Of a DNA stretch of 64,000 nt, positions 1-8,268 are shown piece after piece. Positions within the stretch are counted from its first letter, which is position 1, and the number at the start of each line of letters is the position of its first letter. The stretch is from Polynucleobacter nymphae. GTDB taxonomy: Bacteria; Pseudomonadota; Gammaproteobacteria; Burkholderiales; Burkholderiaceae. The stretch spans positions 1,302,001 through 1,366,000 of the forward strand of contig NZ_JACVPA010000001.1 of assembly GCF_018882155.1 (NCBI RefSeq), in the 5' to 3' direction. The notes under the pieces were generated by a model that was not told the DNA's origin, did not search any database, and saw nothing but the letters and a program-made list of their open reading frames with translations. The translations under genes were made by a program, and so were the position numbers.

Positions 1-136
1 AGTCAAAGGAAGCTCCAGTCTCCGAAGCTTCTTCGCCCCAATCTTAACCCTATAATTTCTACACCTTCTCTAAAATACTCACCAAATGATGCCCGCTTCT
101 GGCTTGGTAGACAACAGAAAATTTGCCCTTGAATCC

Positions 137-685
137 TTAGATGCTGGCCCATTTGGTGTTGTCATCAAAGTATTTTTCAAATGTAGTATTAGTTATTTGA
201 TTGACATGCGTTGGATCTACGAAAGCGGGAGCAAATGGATACATTGGGGTAAATGAAAAAAATATTCCCCCAGGCTTTAGTGTCCGATATATTTCATTCA
301 TTAACTCAACAAAAGGAAATTTTCTATCAGGAGCATAAATCAGTCTTGGGACATGCTCTAGGAAATCGTATGCAGTTATGTAGTCAAAACTACCATCATC
401 AAAAGGGATTTTTTCAACATTCAAGTCGGCATATTTGATCCCCTTCTCCTTGTTTTCCCTAATATCTATTCCGTATGTGTGATCAGCTTCAAAAGGATTT
501 CTTGGAGAATGGCCGCAGCCAATATCTAAAGAAGACGAATTTGACCTAGACAGAGATTGTGCACAGAACTTTTTATAGCAAAAATCAAGATTTTTAATCT
601 CAGGGAGCCCAATTAGTGAGTCGTAAGAAATATAGGCAAGCCTAAAGGTTTTGTAATAGAGGCCTATTTTTTTGAAAATATTCAT
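137..685 (-). CDS. class I SAM-dependent methyltransferase, cut short by an in-frame TAA
   Basis: A 182-residue Rossmann-fold methyltransferase. SAM-binding motif I (DIGCG) is at residues 54-58, followed by the acidic strand end (YGIDI), an FLEHVPR segment and LKPGG at 136-140, the usual order in this superfamily. The substrate is not evident. Translation ends at a TAA at 139-137, but the same frame continues for 25 more codons with typical C-terminal methyltransferase residues (GFKGKF ... HHLVSILEKV) to a TAG at 61-59. The gene has therefore either gained a nonsense codon where a Tyr codon would fit, or the base call is wrong. The first 58 bases of the window hold no gene I can support. Confidence 0.75.
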   Translation of the reverse strand: MNIFKKIGLYYKTFRLAYISYDSLIGLPEIKNLDFCYKKFCAQSLSRSNSSSLDIGCGHSPRNPFEADHTYGIDIRENKEKGIKYADLNVEKIPFDDGSFDYITAYDFLEHVPRLIYAPDRKFPFVELMNEIYRTLKPGGIFFSFTPMYPFAPAFVDPTHVNQITNTTFEKYFDDNTKWASI

Positions 686-828
686 GTAAAGATGCTTATG
701 ATTGATTAATCTAGACTTTAACTCATATTTATTTCGTGAATAAAACTAAAGCCTGGCAATGACCGCCTAGCTGATTGTGATTGCTAAAAAGATGCTAACT
801 TAAGCCGTCTTATTAATGAAGGTTCAAC

Positions 829-1215
829 ATGTTGAGTCAAAAAATGAAGATTTTTCTAACGCCATTTTGCGAAGCAACCCCTGCCTGTCTCCTTGTTATG
901 GTCCAGGGCAATATTTGGTTAGCAACTGTAGGGCACCTACTAAAGGCAGTGGAGACTGGATTGATTACTGCTGTTGGTGTTTTTATTCTTTCACTGTTTA
1001 CTTATCGTTGGTTTAGTAATAAATATGTAGTAGCAGGCATAACCGGTGGCATGTGCTTTATTGCAGATTTTTTGGCACACCCGAGTCACTTTGGTAGCGC
1101 CTCTACAGAAGCAATGGTAACGGGCACTTTTACCGCTTTAATTTCTTTAGTTTTGAATATGCTGGGCAAGAAAATTTTCCTACATTTGCGAAAAAATTCA
1201 TCAAGTATTCATTAG
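829..1215 (+). CDS. small integral membrane protein, function unknown
   Basis: 128 residues. About four hydrophobic stretches, near residues 19-40, 43-62, 66-86 and 95-115, suggest a polytopic inner-membrane protein; the C-terminal tail is basic and Ser-rich. I do not recognise the family and see no catalytic motif. The ATG at 829 has a GAAGG stretch about 7 bases upstream. It stands alone between a minus-strand methyltransferase and a plus-strand secreted carboxymuconolactone decarboxylase-like gene, so context gives no function. Confidence 0.6.
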   Translation: MLSQKMKIFLTPFCEATPACLLVMVQGNIWLATVGHLLKAVETGLITAVGVFILSLFTYRWFSNKYVVAGITGGMCFIADFLAHPSHFGSASTEAMVTGTFTALISLVLNMLGKKIFLHLRKNSSSIH

Positions 1216-1296
1216 GGGGTCAGACATCCTTTAACCTGTAATCCCATGCCTTGAACCCCGCTTAATATAGGCTCGCACGATAAATTTAAGGAAAAA

Positions 1297-1974
1297 ATGA
1301 AATTTTTATATTCAATTTCAATTAGCTGTTTCTTTTTGCTCGGCTCAGCATCTGCTCTAGCGCAAGAGGCTGGTGAACGTTTTGCAAGAATAACAACTGA
1401 AAATATGTCGGTAGATCAAAAAAAATATTTTGATCTACTAATGTCGGGGCCAGTTTCCTCTACTGGAAGTGCGGCAGTTGTGAAGGGCTCTAATAGTCTT
1501 GGGGCGCCTTTTAATATCTGGTTACGTAGCCCGAAATTAGCAGAATCATTTCGCATTGTTAGCGAGCAGATTCGTTTTAACAGCTCATTACCCCTAAAGT
1601 TAAATGAGTTTGCAATTCTGATTACGGCACAAAAATGGAGCTCATCTTATGAGTGGTACGCCCATCAGCGACTTGCTTTAAATGCGGGGCTAGATCCTAA
1701 AATAATTGATCAATTAGCTCAAGGAACAAAGCCAGACGGCATGAGCAATGAAGAGGGGGCGATATATGATTTTGTGAATGAGCTATATGAAACCCATCAA
1801 GTTAGCGATAGAAACTTTATAAAAGTCAAAAATTTATTTGGCGAACAAGGTGTAGTCGATTTAATTGCAACGACTGGCTACTATGTCCTTGTAGCAATGG
1901 CGCTGAACGTAAATCGCACCCCTTTACCTAATGGTGCTCAATATATTATCCAACCGCCAAAAGAAACCCAGTAA
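1297..1974 (+). CDS. exported carboxymuconolactone decarboxylase-family protein
   Basis: 225 residues. The first 23 form a clear Sec signal peptide ending in ALAQ, so the protein is probably periplasmic. The rest matches the all-helical CMD/AhpD-like fold, with the conserved stretch EWYAHQRLALNAGL around residues 119-132. The CxxC of AhpD peroxidase-type members is absent, so thiol peroxidase activity is unlikely. Real 4-carboxymuconolactone decarboxylases are cytoplasmic, so the substrate here is unknown. AAGGA just upstream of the ATG is a good ribosome binding site. Confidence 0.75.
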   Translation: MKFLYSISISCFFLLGSASALAQEAGERFARITTENMSVDQKKYFDLLMSGPVSSTGSAAVVKGSNSLGAPFNIWLRSPKLAESFRIVSEQIRFNSSLPLKLNEFAILITAQKWSSSYEWYAHQRLALNAGLDPKIIDQLAQGTKPDGMSNEEGAIYDFVNELYETHQVSDRNFIKVKNLFGEQGVVDLIATTGYYVLVAMALNVNRTPLPNGAQYIIQPPKETQ

Positions 1975-2129
1975 TAGATGGGTTTATAGACATAAGGCCT
2001 TAGCTGATTCAGCCCTAGGTGACCAAGACCCACCAAAACCGATTTCTAGCAGTTTTGATTTGGCCTGTGTTTAAGCAGAAATTAAAGAATCAGTATATAA
2101 AAGAGAGACTCTCAACTAAAGATGCCCAA

Positions 2130-2579
2130 ATGAAAAAAATACTTCTAGTAGCTCTATTATTCCTTTTAACGGTAGGGATATCCCAAGCCGCAGATACTGC
2201 GCCCCCAATTAAGTCAGATCCAGTTTGGCTAACCCAGACAAGGGCAAGTATTAAGTCTGAAAAATACAATCAAGCAATACAGCAATTACAGGCTGCCAAC
2301 GAAACAGGTTCGGCTGATTGGAATAACCTAATGGGCTATAGTCTTCGTAAGAAACAGCCACCAGATTTAGTCGGCGCTGAAAAATATTATCAAGCCGCTT
2401 TAAAGATCGATCCAAATCATCGCGGGGCTCTTGAATATTACGGACAACTAAAGTTAACCAATAATGATCTGCCGGGGGCGGAGGCCTTATTGGCAAGATT
2501 AGATAAAGTATGCACTTTTGGTTGTGAAGAATATTCTGATTTAAAAGAGGCAGTACAAAAATATAAATCTAAAAAGTAG
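2130..2579 (+). CDS. exported TPR-repeat protein
   Basis: 149 residues from the ATG at 2130, where a classical signal peptide begins (KKILLVALLFLL ... SQAAD). The frame is open further upstream to 2019, but that extension would bury the signal peptide, so I reject it. The mature part has tetratricopeptide-like helical repeats (NAYN/YYQAALKIDPNHRGALEYYG-like pattern), then an LPGAEALLARL helix and two Cys near the C-terminus (CTFGC) that could form a disulphide. Probably a periplasmic protein-interaction module; the partner is unknown. A terminator hairpin follows at 2634. Confidence 0.75.
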   Translation: MKKILLVALLFLLTVGISQAADTAPPIKSDPVWLTQTRASIKSEKYNQAIQQLQAANETGSADWNNLMGYSLRKKQPPDLVGAEKYYQAALKIDPNHRGALEYYGQLKLTNNDLPGAEALLARLDKVCTFGCEEYSDLKEAVQKYKSKK

Positions 2580-2633
2580 GATATGAATATCCTAAGCCCA
2601 AGCCAATTTTGTCTCGGGCCACAAAATTCAAAC

Positions 2634-2664
2634 AATGCCCCGCTTTATGTGGGGCATTTTCTTT
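2634..2664 (+). terminator. rho-independent terminator after the TPR gene
   Basis: AATGCCCC (2634-2641) and GGGGCATT (2651-2658) form an 8-bp stem with a 9-base loop, followed by a T-rich run (TTCTTTT). It lies between the TPR gene and the DUF1345 gene and argues against the in-frame N-terminal extension of the latter. Confidence 0.8.
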
Positions 2665-2823
2665 TGGTTTAGCCGAAGCGATTTGATTGGCTGGGGCAAT
2701 CTTGCTCTAGGGTTCGCATTCTCAAGTTTCAGCGCTTACTGCAGACCCCTTTATATCAAAGCTGAACTATGTTTACTTTTAGCCCCAATCGAATATCATG
2801 ACAAGAGCTTATTAGGGGGTTCT

Positions 2824-3495
2824 ATGGACAAGGAATACAAAAAATTTCGCTGGTTCTTAATTAGGGCAAAGACTCGCCTTTTATATTCGGCTATTGTAGG
2901 TATTGCCGCCTTCTTTTTGCTTGAGGGACATCACCCATCTACTCGTTTTTTAATGGCCTGGAGTTGTGCCTCATTAACTTACTTGATCTCAGTATTTGTG
3001 ATGATGCAGTATTTCAATAGAGGAAAAGTTTCTTACCTTAGCAACCATCAAGATGAAGGACAATCATTTATCTATATTGTTTCTCTGCTTGCAAGTGCCG
3101 TGAGTTTGACGGCCATTTTTATTCACGTTGGAGGTATAAGTGATATTCCTCTAAAAGATCGCATACTTGGCGTGATAATGACAGGCGGGACCTTTTTTAT
3201 TTCTTGGTTAGTGTTGCATACGGCTTATGCCCTTCATTATGCGCGCGCTTATTATGTGAACCTCAAAGAGGGTGCTGAGTGCACACCACTTATTTTCGCC
3301 GGCACTAAATACCCAAGCTATGCAGACTTCTTTCATTTTTCAGTCGTGATCGGAATGACTTGTCAGACTGCTGACATTATCATTGCCGATCAAAAAATTA
3401 GAAGTCTGGTTACCACGCACAGCCTTTTATCCTTTGTTTTTAATGCAACCTTGCTGGGCCTAACGATGAGTTTAGTGGGCGGCCTATTAGGTTAG
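2824..3495 (+). CDS. DUF1345 family membrane protein
   Basis: 223 residues starting at the ATG at 2824, preceded by AGGGGG 5 bases upstream. Several transmembrane helices are visible (about residues 22-35, 42-62, 84-104, 120-145 and the C-terminal 25). The conserved DUF1345 pattern is clear: LHTAYALHYARAYY, then KYPSYADFFHFSVVIG and QTADI. The family has no established function. The open frame upstream to 2635 runs through a terminator hairpin and is not coding. No operon partner. Confidence 0.8.
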   Translation: MDKEYKKFRWFLIRAKTRLLYSAIVGIAAFFLLEGHHPSTRFLMAWSCASLTYLISVFVMMQYFNRGKVSYLSNHQDEGQSFIYIVSLLASAVSLTAIFIHVGGISDIPLKDRILGVIMTGGTFFISWLVLHTAYALHYARAYYVNLKEGAECTPLIFAGTKYPSYADFFHFSVVIGMTCQTADIIIADQKIRSLVTTHSLLSFVFNATLLGLTMSLVGGLLG

Positions 3496-3630
3496 CCACC
3501 CTTCCCGAGCGATAGTGAAGTAGCTTGGGCAATGGATTATTTAAAGCATCATTAGGCAATATCAACCTCCCATTGGGAACATAAAGCTCCGCTAGAATGG
3601 CTTTATCTGTATACATAGGGGCCACCCAGA

Positions 3631-4932
3631 ATGAAAAAAGTCTTATGCCGAGCTGCTGCCCTCTCTATTTGCTTTAGCTTATATTTAGGAGTAGCTCACG
3701 CAGAACCATCAACTCCTCCCTTTTATCAAGCTGTGAGCAAAATGAGCCCAGATGGTAAGTTGGGTCAGGTTATTAAAAAAGAGGAAGTACCCACGGCGGT
3801 TCCTGGCGCACAAGCATGGCGTATTGCATATATTTCTTCTGATGTGGGAGATAGGAAAACTATTTCTACGGCCTTGGTCGTAGCTCCAACTGGCAAGGCT
3901 CCTGCTGAAGGCAGGCCTGTCATGGCATGGGCACATGGCACTACAGGAACAGCGCAAAACTGCGGGCCTTCCCAACAGACTAATCCTGCCGTTTCTTTAA
4001 ATGAATATTTCTTATTAGATGGAAACTCTTGGACGGACTATGGACTCCCAAGCCTAGAGGCTTTTATTAAAGAGGGTTATGTAGTTGTTGGCACCGACTA
4101 TCAGGGCCAAGGCGGAGGCGGCAAGCATCAGTATGCAGTTGCGATTACTCAAGCAAAAGATACGATTGATTCAATTAGAGCAGTTGGGTCTATGCAAGAA
4201 ACGGGAGCTGGTAAGAAAGCAATAGTCTATGGTTGGTCACAAGGCGGCGGAACTGCAATTGCTGCTGCCAGCATGCCAGATTACCTGTCCAAAAAAGGCA
4301 CTGCATTTGATGATATTCAGCCGGTAGGATTTGTAGCACTAGCCCCCTATGATGTTGCAGTAACAATGCCTGGAGCGAAGCTTGATCAAGCCCTCTCAGA
4401 AAAAATGATTAGCCAGTTAACAAGTAGCTTTTCTGACAATGTATTTAACTTTGCCCATTTCTCAATGACCTTATGGGGCACCCAGGCGGCGTTTCCAAAT
4501 CTTCAGTTGACAGATTTATTAACGGATGATGGCGCCAAAGTGATCGACAAAATTTATTCTAATAAATGTATTCATGTATCAGCTGATACTTTGAGTTATG
4601 CCTATGGGTCTGGGTATAAAAATCTTTTAAAGCCACAGGCACAAAATACCTTGGCATGGGCTCAAGCGTTTTTGAAGGGAAGCGTTAATCCAGTGAAGCC
4701 TGTAGCCCCCGTAATTATTTACTGGGGAACCAAGGATACGGTTGTGCCCCCTGTGATGGGCGAGCTATATCAAAAGCAGATGTGTAAGCTGGGCGGTAAC
4801 GTCAGCAGAGTTCAACTGCCGGGAGAGCAAACCCATTTCTCTACGCCAGGTAGTGCCGCATCTTCATATTTGCCCTGGATAAAAGATCGCCTTGCTGGTA
4901 AAACTTTGGCGAATACTTGCCCACCAAATTGA
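3631..4932 (+). CDS. secretory lipase-family alpha/beta hydrolase
   Basis: 433 residues with a Sec signal peptide (about 1-24, ending AHAEP). The alpha/beta hydrolase fold has its nucleophile elbow at GWSQGG (Ser203), a probable acid at Asp369 in WGTKDTVVPP, and the catalytic His402 in GEQTHFS. The oxyanion-hole region AHGTTG is near residue 101. This arrangement fits the LIP-type secretory lipase/esterase family; the natural substrate (ester, lipid or polyester) cannot be read from the sequence. Four Cys in the mature part could form disulphides. It is followed 12 bases later by a VOC gene in the same direction. Confidence 0.85.
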   Translation: MKKVLCRAAALSICFSLYLGVAHAEPSTPPFYQAVSKMSPDGKLGQVIKKEEVPTAVPGAQAWRIAYISSDVGDRKTISTALVVAPTGKAPAEGRPVMAWAHGTTGTAQNCGPSQQTNPAVSLNEYFLLDGNSWTDYGLPSLEAFIKEGYVVVGTDYQGQGGGGKHQYAVAITQAKDTIDSIRAVGSMQETGAGKKAIVYGWSQGGGTAIAAASMPDYLSKKGTAFDDIQPVGFVALAPYDVAVTMPGAKLDQALSEKMISQLTSSFSDNVFNFAHFSMTLWGTQAAFPNLQLTDLLTDDGAKVIDKIYSNKCIHVSADTLSYAYGSGYKNLLKPQAQNTLAWAQAFLKGSVNPVKPVAPVIIYWGTKDTVVPPVMGELYQKQMCKLGGNVSRVQLPGEQTHFSTPGSAASSYLPWIKDRLAGKTLANTCPPN

Positions 4933-4943
4933 AGATAATTTGC

Positions 4944-5339
4944 ATGATTGATCATTTAGACCATCTTGTTTTAACTACAGCAAAAGAGGCTGAGTGTATT
5001 GATTTTTATACTCGCGTATTGGGCATGAAATTAGAGGCATTTATTGGTGGCACTCCACCAGAAGAGCGCAAAGCGCTTAAGTTCGGAACCCAAAAGATCA
5101 ATTTGCATATCAAGGGCAAGGAGTTTGAGCCCAAAGCAAATATCCCAACTCCAGGCGCTCTAGACCTCTGTTTTATTGCTGATAGACCGCTTCTGGAAGT
5201 TATTCGTCGGCTAGAGAAAGAAGCTTGGCCAATTATTGATGGCCCTATTGTTCGTACTGGAGCAACTGCAAAAATTAACTCAGTGTACGTTCGAGATCCC
5301 GATCAAAATTTGATTGAGATTAGCGAGCTACTCCCTTAA
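4944..5339 (+). CDS. VOC family (glyoxalase/bleomycin resistance-like) protein
   Basis: 131 residues from the ATG at 4944. Two beta-alpha-beta-beta-beta modules are seen, beginning with HLDHLVLTT, which contains the first metal-ligand His, and ending with NLIEISEL, whose Glu is the usual last ligand. Small single-domain members act as dioxygenases, lyases or resistance proteins; the substrate is not determinable. A TTG at 4917 would overlap the lipase gene and adds residues unlike the family, so it is not chosen. TauE/SafE gene follows after 21 bases. Confidence 0.8.
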   Translation: MIDHLDHLVLTTAKEAECIDFYTRVLGMKLEAFIGGTPPEERKALKFGTQKINLHIKGKEFEPKANIPTPGALDLCFIADRPLLEVIRRLEKEAWPIIDGPIVRTGATAKINSVYVRDPDQNLIEISELLP

Positions 5340-5360
5340 TTTTTACGCAATCTAGATAGA

Positions 5361-6101
5361 ATGACTTTCCAGGATCTGCTCATCCAAGCCTTTGTTCTCG
5401 GTTTCTTAGGTTTGGGCGCAGGCGTTTTGGGTGGGGTAATTGGGTTTGGAACTACGATTATCTTAATGCCGGCCTTGGTGTATTTTTATGGCCCAATTCA
5501 AGCAATTCCAGTGATTGCACTCGTTGCCACTGTTGCAAATCTCTCTCGTATTTTTTTGTGGTGGAGCGTCATTAATTGGAAAGTATGTTTTGTCTATAGC
5601 ATCACTGCAATACCTGCAGTGATCTTGGGTGTGAACACTTTAGTCACCCTAAACGATCGACTTGTTGAAATTACCCTTGGCCTTTTTCTAATTCTGCTTA
5701 TTCCAATTCGCCGATGGATGCGTAAACAGAATTTTTATCTTAAGCTATGGCAAATGAGCTTGGTAGGTGCTGGGATTGGCTATCTCACTGGCATAGTGGC
5801 CACCACAGGCGCAATTAATACACCATTCTTTTTGGCATTTGGTTTGAGCAAAGGCGCCTTTTTGGGTACTGAGGCTGCTAGCACCTTATCCATTTTATTC
5901 ACCAAAGGCATTACTTTTCATCAGCTAGGGTTTTTAAATGCTACGGCCATCATTCAGGGCCTATTGATTGGTAGCTGCGTATTATTGGGCTCTATCTTTT
6001 CCAAAAGAATTGTTTTAGCCTTGCCTGAAAAGAAGTTTTTATTACTAATGGAGCTAGTGATGCTGATTTCTGGGGCATCCATTCTGATAATGTCTTTTTA
6101 A
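5361..6101 (+). CDS. sulfite exporter TauE/SafE family permease
   Basis: 246 residues with about eight hydrophobic helices. The N-terminal GxGAGVLGGVIGFGTTIILMPAL pattern and the inverted second half beginning GAGIGYLTGIVATTGAI are typical of the TauE/SafE (UPF0721) permeases, which have an internal repeat. Members export sulfoacetate, sulfite or other organic anions; which one is unknown here. The ATG follows the VOC gene closely, suggesting co-transcription. A tandem glycine riboswitch begins 57 bases after its stop codon. Confidence 0.8.
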   Translation: MTFQDLLIQAFVLGFLGLGAGVLGGVIGFGTTIILMPALVYFYGPIQAIPVIALVATVANLSRIFLWWSVINWKVCFVYSITAIPAVILGVNTLVTLNDRLVEITLGLFLILLIPIRRWMRKQNFYLKLWQMSLVGAGIGYLTGIVATTGAINTPFFLAFGLSKGAFLGTEAASTLSILFTKGITFHQLGFLNATAIIQGLLIGSCVLLGSIFSKRIVLALPEKKFLLLMELVMLISGASILIMSF

Positions 6102-6157
6102 AGCAACTGTAATAAATAATTAAACTGTAATTTAGAGCATCAGGATATAATTTTTTC

Positions 6158-6348
6158 AAGCAGGAGAGTGAGGGGCAACCCTCCACCGAAGGCGCAAACT
6201 CCCATGAACGCTCAGGTATCCCAAAGGAAGGTACTGCTTATCCTAAATAGCCGTCTGGAGAGCCACCATTTTTATGGTGCACCGAAGGAGCAAGTCCTAA
6301 GCCAGGCTTAGGGTGAATCTCTCAGGTATCAGGGACAGGGGGAGCGGC
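6158..6348 (+). promoter_or_regulatory. tandem glycine riboswitch (two aptamers)
   Basis: Two successive glycine aptamers with all core signatures. Aptamer 1 (6158-6239) is closed by AAGCAG/CTGCTT and contains GGAGAG, CACCGAAGGCGCAA and GCTCAGGTA. Aptamer 2 (6250-6348) is closed by GCCG/CGGC and contains GGAGAG, CACCGAAGGAGCAA and CTCTCAGGTA. Such tandems normally control the glycine cleavage system or glycine transporters. Here the only downstream gene on this strand is a 63-codon ORF, and the next gene is convergent. The rest of the 421-base gap (6102-6522) holds the terminator and a six-codon ORF described separately. Confidence 0.93.
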
Positions 6349-6392
6349 ATCCATCTGCATGGCAATTGCTATGTAACTGATGGGCCGTTTTT
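6345..6392 (+). terminator. riboswitch-controlled intrinsic terminator
   Basis: CGGC (6345-6348) and CCATC (6351-6355) pair with GATGG (6379-6383) and GCCG (6384-6387), with a two-base bulge, followed by TTTTT (6388-6392). The CGGC is also the 3' strand of the closing helix of aptamer 2. Glycine binding would hold that strand in the aptamer and prevent the terminator, which is the logic of an ON switch. This is inferred from base pairing only. Confidence 0.75.
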
Positions 6393-6405
6393 AGGAGAGT
6401 CTTTT

Positions 6406-6426
6406 ATGCAAAACCTTTGCAAATAA
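6406..6426 (+). other. six-codon ORF with strong Shine-Dalgarno behind the glycine riboswitch
   Basis: AGGAGAG at 6393-6399 lies 6 bases before an ATG at 6406 that opens only six codons (MQNLCK) before TAA. Either this is a leader peptide, or it is the relic of the start of a gene that the riboswitch once controlled. I cannot tell which. No other start with such a good binding site lies between the terminator and the 63-codon ORF. Confidence 0.35.
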
Positions 6427-6522
6427 TTCAGTAGCAAGTTGATTGGCATGCCAATGGAGTTCCATTTCTAAATTGCTTAATGGCGATACTGCTTTTGAGC
6501 ACACACTGAATGAGGTTAATGT

Positions 6523-6714
6523 ATGACAAACAAATTTGTTGAAGAGGCGCCGTATCACCCTGGATATGAGGATGCAGATTTTAAGGGCGGAACTTCACCG
6601 CTTGCCGCAGAAATTGATCAATTTAGAAAGAGCAATTCTCGCTATTTGAGTTTTGCAGATGTGATTGTTGACTTCTGTGCATCACAGCAAAATAAATTAC
6701 ATTCAACTAAGTAA
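6523..6714 (+). CDS. 63-residue protein of unknown function downstream of the glycine riboswitch
   Basis: An acidic-to-neutral soluble polypeptide of 63 residues with no signal peptide or membrane segment; one Cys near the C-terminus. I do not recognise it. GAGG at 6512-6515 is well placed before the ATG, and a clean terminator follows 10 bases after the stop, so it looks like a genuine monocistronic unit. It is the only plus-strand gene that the tandem glycine riboswitch could control, which would tie its expression to glycine level. That link is inference. Confidence 0.55.
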   Translation: MTNKFVEEAPYHPGYEDADFKGGTSPLAAEIDQFRKSNSRYLSFADVIVDFCASQQNKLHSTK

Positions 6715-6723
6715 TGTAATGAA

Positions 6724-6750
6724 AATAAGCCACCGCTAGGTGGCTTATTT
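6724..6750. terminator. bidirectional terminator
   Basis: AATAAGCCACC (6724-6734) and GGTGGCTTATT (6739-6749) form a perfect 11-bp stem with a GCTA loop. It lies between the convergent 63-codon ORF and the MipA/OmpV gene, with A/T tracts on both sides, so it can serve both. Confidence 0.9.
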
Positions 6751-6759
6751 ATTAAGGCC

Positions 6760-7530
6760 TTATTTAAAGCGGTAGGCTAGCGCTAGAAAAACATTGTCTT
6801 GGAATGAGCGATTCATCACAGGGCTATTGTTGATTGCATTACCCATCCATTTTCGTTTGCCATAGATATTGACATACCAGCTATCAATCACCGGAATCTC
6901 AACCATAACGCCCGCTAGTAAATTATTAGTAGCCGATACCGAGTAAGCGTTGTAGCCTGTGAGCTGTGATTCCCCAGTGTTAATACCATAGTAGTAGTTG
7001 GCGTATTGACTTGATTGCCTCTCTACTCCAACTTGAGGATAAACGACGATCTTCTTATAAGTCTCCAGTTCTGCAAAATAGAGAAACTCATAAAGTGCCC
7101 CTTTAGATTTGCCGAAGTCATGATAAGCATTTACAAAAAATCCACCAATGGGGGTTTCTTGGAATGTGCCTAAGCCCAGAGGTATGGGATCGCTACGGTT
7201 GATAGATGTGCCATTAAATGGCGATTTTACTTTATAGGTATCTAGGTTAATTTTCCCAATCACCTCAAGGTAGCCGTAACCCATCTTGAAAGTTTTAATG
7301 CCAACTTCATCAATGCGCACAAAAAAACGCTGATAGTCAAAAAAAGCATAGGGTAGAAAAAGAGATTGCGTACCTTCGGTACCAATATGCAGGTTTGAGG
7401 TGTAGACCGCTACGCCAATATCGCCAACAACATGATCTGGTAAGCTATCCGGTACGTCATCCATGGCATACAGAGGTGCTGATAGGAGTGCTATCAGAAG
7501 ATAGATCGGCACCCTGAGAAATAGTTTCAT
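6760..7530 (-). CDS. MipA/OmpV family outer-membrane protein
   Basis: 256 residues with a signal peptide (cleavage after about residue 22, LYAM) and a beta-barrel composition: alternating aromatic and polar residues and a C-terminal phenylalanine-rich strand ending AYRFK. The closing segment with SWYVNIYGKRKWMGNAI, INNSPVMNR and FLALAYRFK is characteristic of MipA/OmpV proteins. MipA of E. coli scaffolds MltA and PBP1B; other members are porin-like, so the role here is open. It ends at a shared terminator. The phosphatase gene upstream is 10 bases away in the same direction. Confidence 0.85.
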   Translation of the reverse strand: MKLFLRVPIYLLIALLSAPLYAMDDVPDSLPDHVVGDIGVAVYTSNLHIGTEGTQSLFLPYAFFDYQRFFVRIDEVGIKTFKMGYGYLEVIGKINLDTYKVKSPFNGTSINRSDPIPLGLGTFQETPIGGFFVNAYHDFGKSKGALYEFLYFAELETYKKIVVYPQVGVERQSSQYANYYYGINTGESQLTGYNAYSVSATNNLLAGVMVEIPVIDSWYVNIYGKRKWMGNAINNSPVMNRSFQDNVFLALAYRFK

Positions 7531-7540
7531 ATTCAGTAGT

Positions 7541-8185
7541 TTATAGGTCTAAATTATCTAAGGCCAATCCATCGAGATGGCTGGTATCCGCCCAGTTGTC
7601 AACTGTCCAGTTAGCCCCAACGCAACTAATCCAGTTAAGTGACGCATTTGGAACGGCTACCGCTCTCTCAGCATCTAGCGCTTGATTACTTGCTATTCGA
7701 TACATCATGTCCAAGGCCCCACCATGACTGACTACCAAAATCGTTTTGCCAGCATGTTTTTCTTGGATATCTTGAAGCGCAGTTTTAATACGACTCGCAA
7801 ATTGCAAGATACTTTCTCCACCGCGCAATTCATGATGAATATCTCGGCTGAGGTGAATTTGCCAGAGCTCTGGCTCTACAAGCGGCGCTTCGTTAATGGT
7901 AAGCCCCTGGAGGGCGCCAAGATGGCGCTCTTTTAGTGAGCTATGACTAATGGCAGAAACTGCATACAAGCTCTCAATTGCATTGGCAGTTTGTTTTGCT
8001 CTCTGCAAATCACTGGTGTAGAGAACATCAAATTGAAAGTTGCTGCTCTTAAGAGTCTTTGCGATCTGGGCCGCCTGAGCAAAGCCGCGGTTATTCAGAG
8101 GAATATCGGTATAGCCCTGAAGGCGGCGTGCACTATTCCAATCAGTTTCTCCATGGCGCACTAAGCAAAAGCGAGTTGTAGTCAT
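7541..8185 (-). CDS. histidine phosphatase family protein
   Basis: 214 residues from the ATG at 8185. The phosphohistidine motif is VRHGETDWN at about residues 8-16, the second catalytic His is in VSHGGALD, and LKERHLGALQG matches the Glu region of PhoE/GpmB/CobC-type phosphatases. It may be a broad-specificity phosphatase or an alpha-ribazole phosphatase; no cobalamin genes are nearby, so a specific name is not justified. An upstream in-frame start (8233) would add 16 residues not typical of the family. Divergent from the EamA transporter gene. Confidence 0.85.
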   Translation of the reverse strand: MTTTRFCLVRHGETDWNSARRLQGYTDIPLNNRGFAQAAQIAKTLKSSNFQFDVLYTSDLQRAKQTANAIESLYAVSAISHSSLKERHLGALQGLTINEAPLVEPELWQIHLSRDIHHELRGGESILQFASRIKTALQDIQEKHAGKTILVVSHGGALDMMYRIASNQALDAERAVAVPNASLNWISCVGANWTVDNWADTSHLDGLALDNLDL

Positions 8186-8268
8186 ATGACAATCATAAGG
8201 GCTAATGATTTCTCGAGAGCTCATGCTCTGCAATACTTTAGAAGCACCCCTCTGGGTTTGTCAATACA

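Noticed and set aside
253..438. 61-codon plus-strand ORF inside the methyltransferase
   Set aside because: Antisense shadow; the minus-strand frame has clear SAM motifs.
2635..2823. N-terminal extension of the DUF1345 protein
   Set aside because: It runs through a terminator hairpin and a stretch unlike the family; the ATG at 2824 has a good ribosome binding site.
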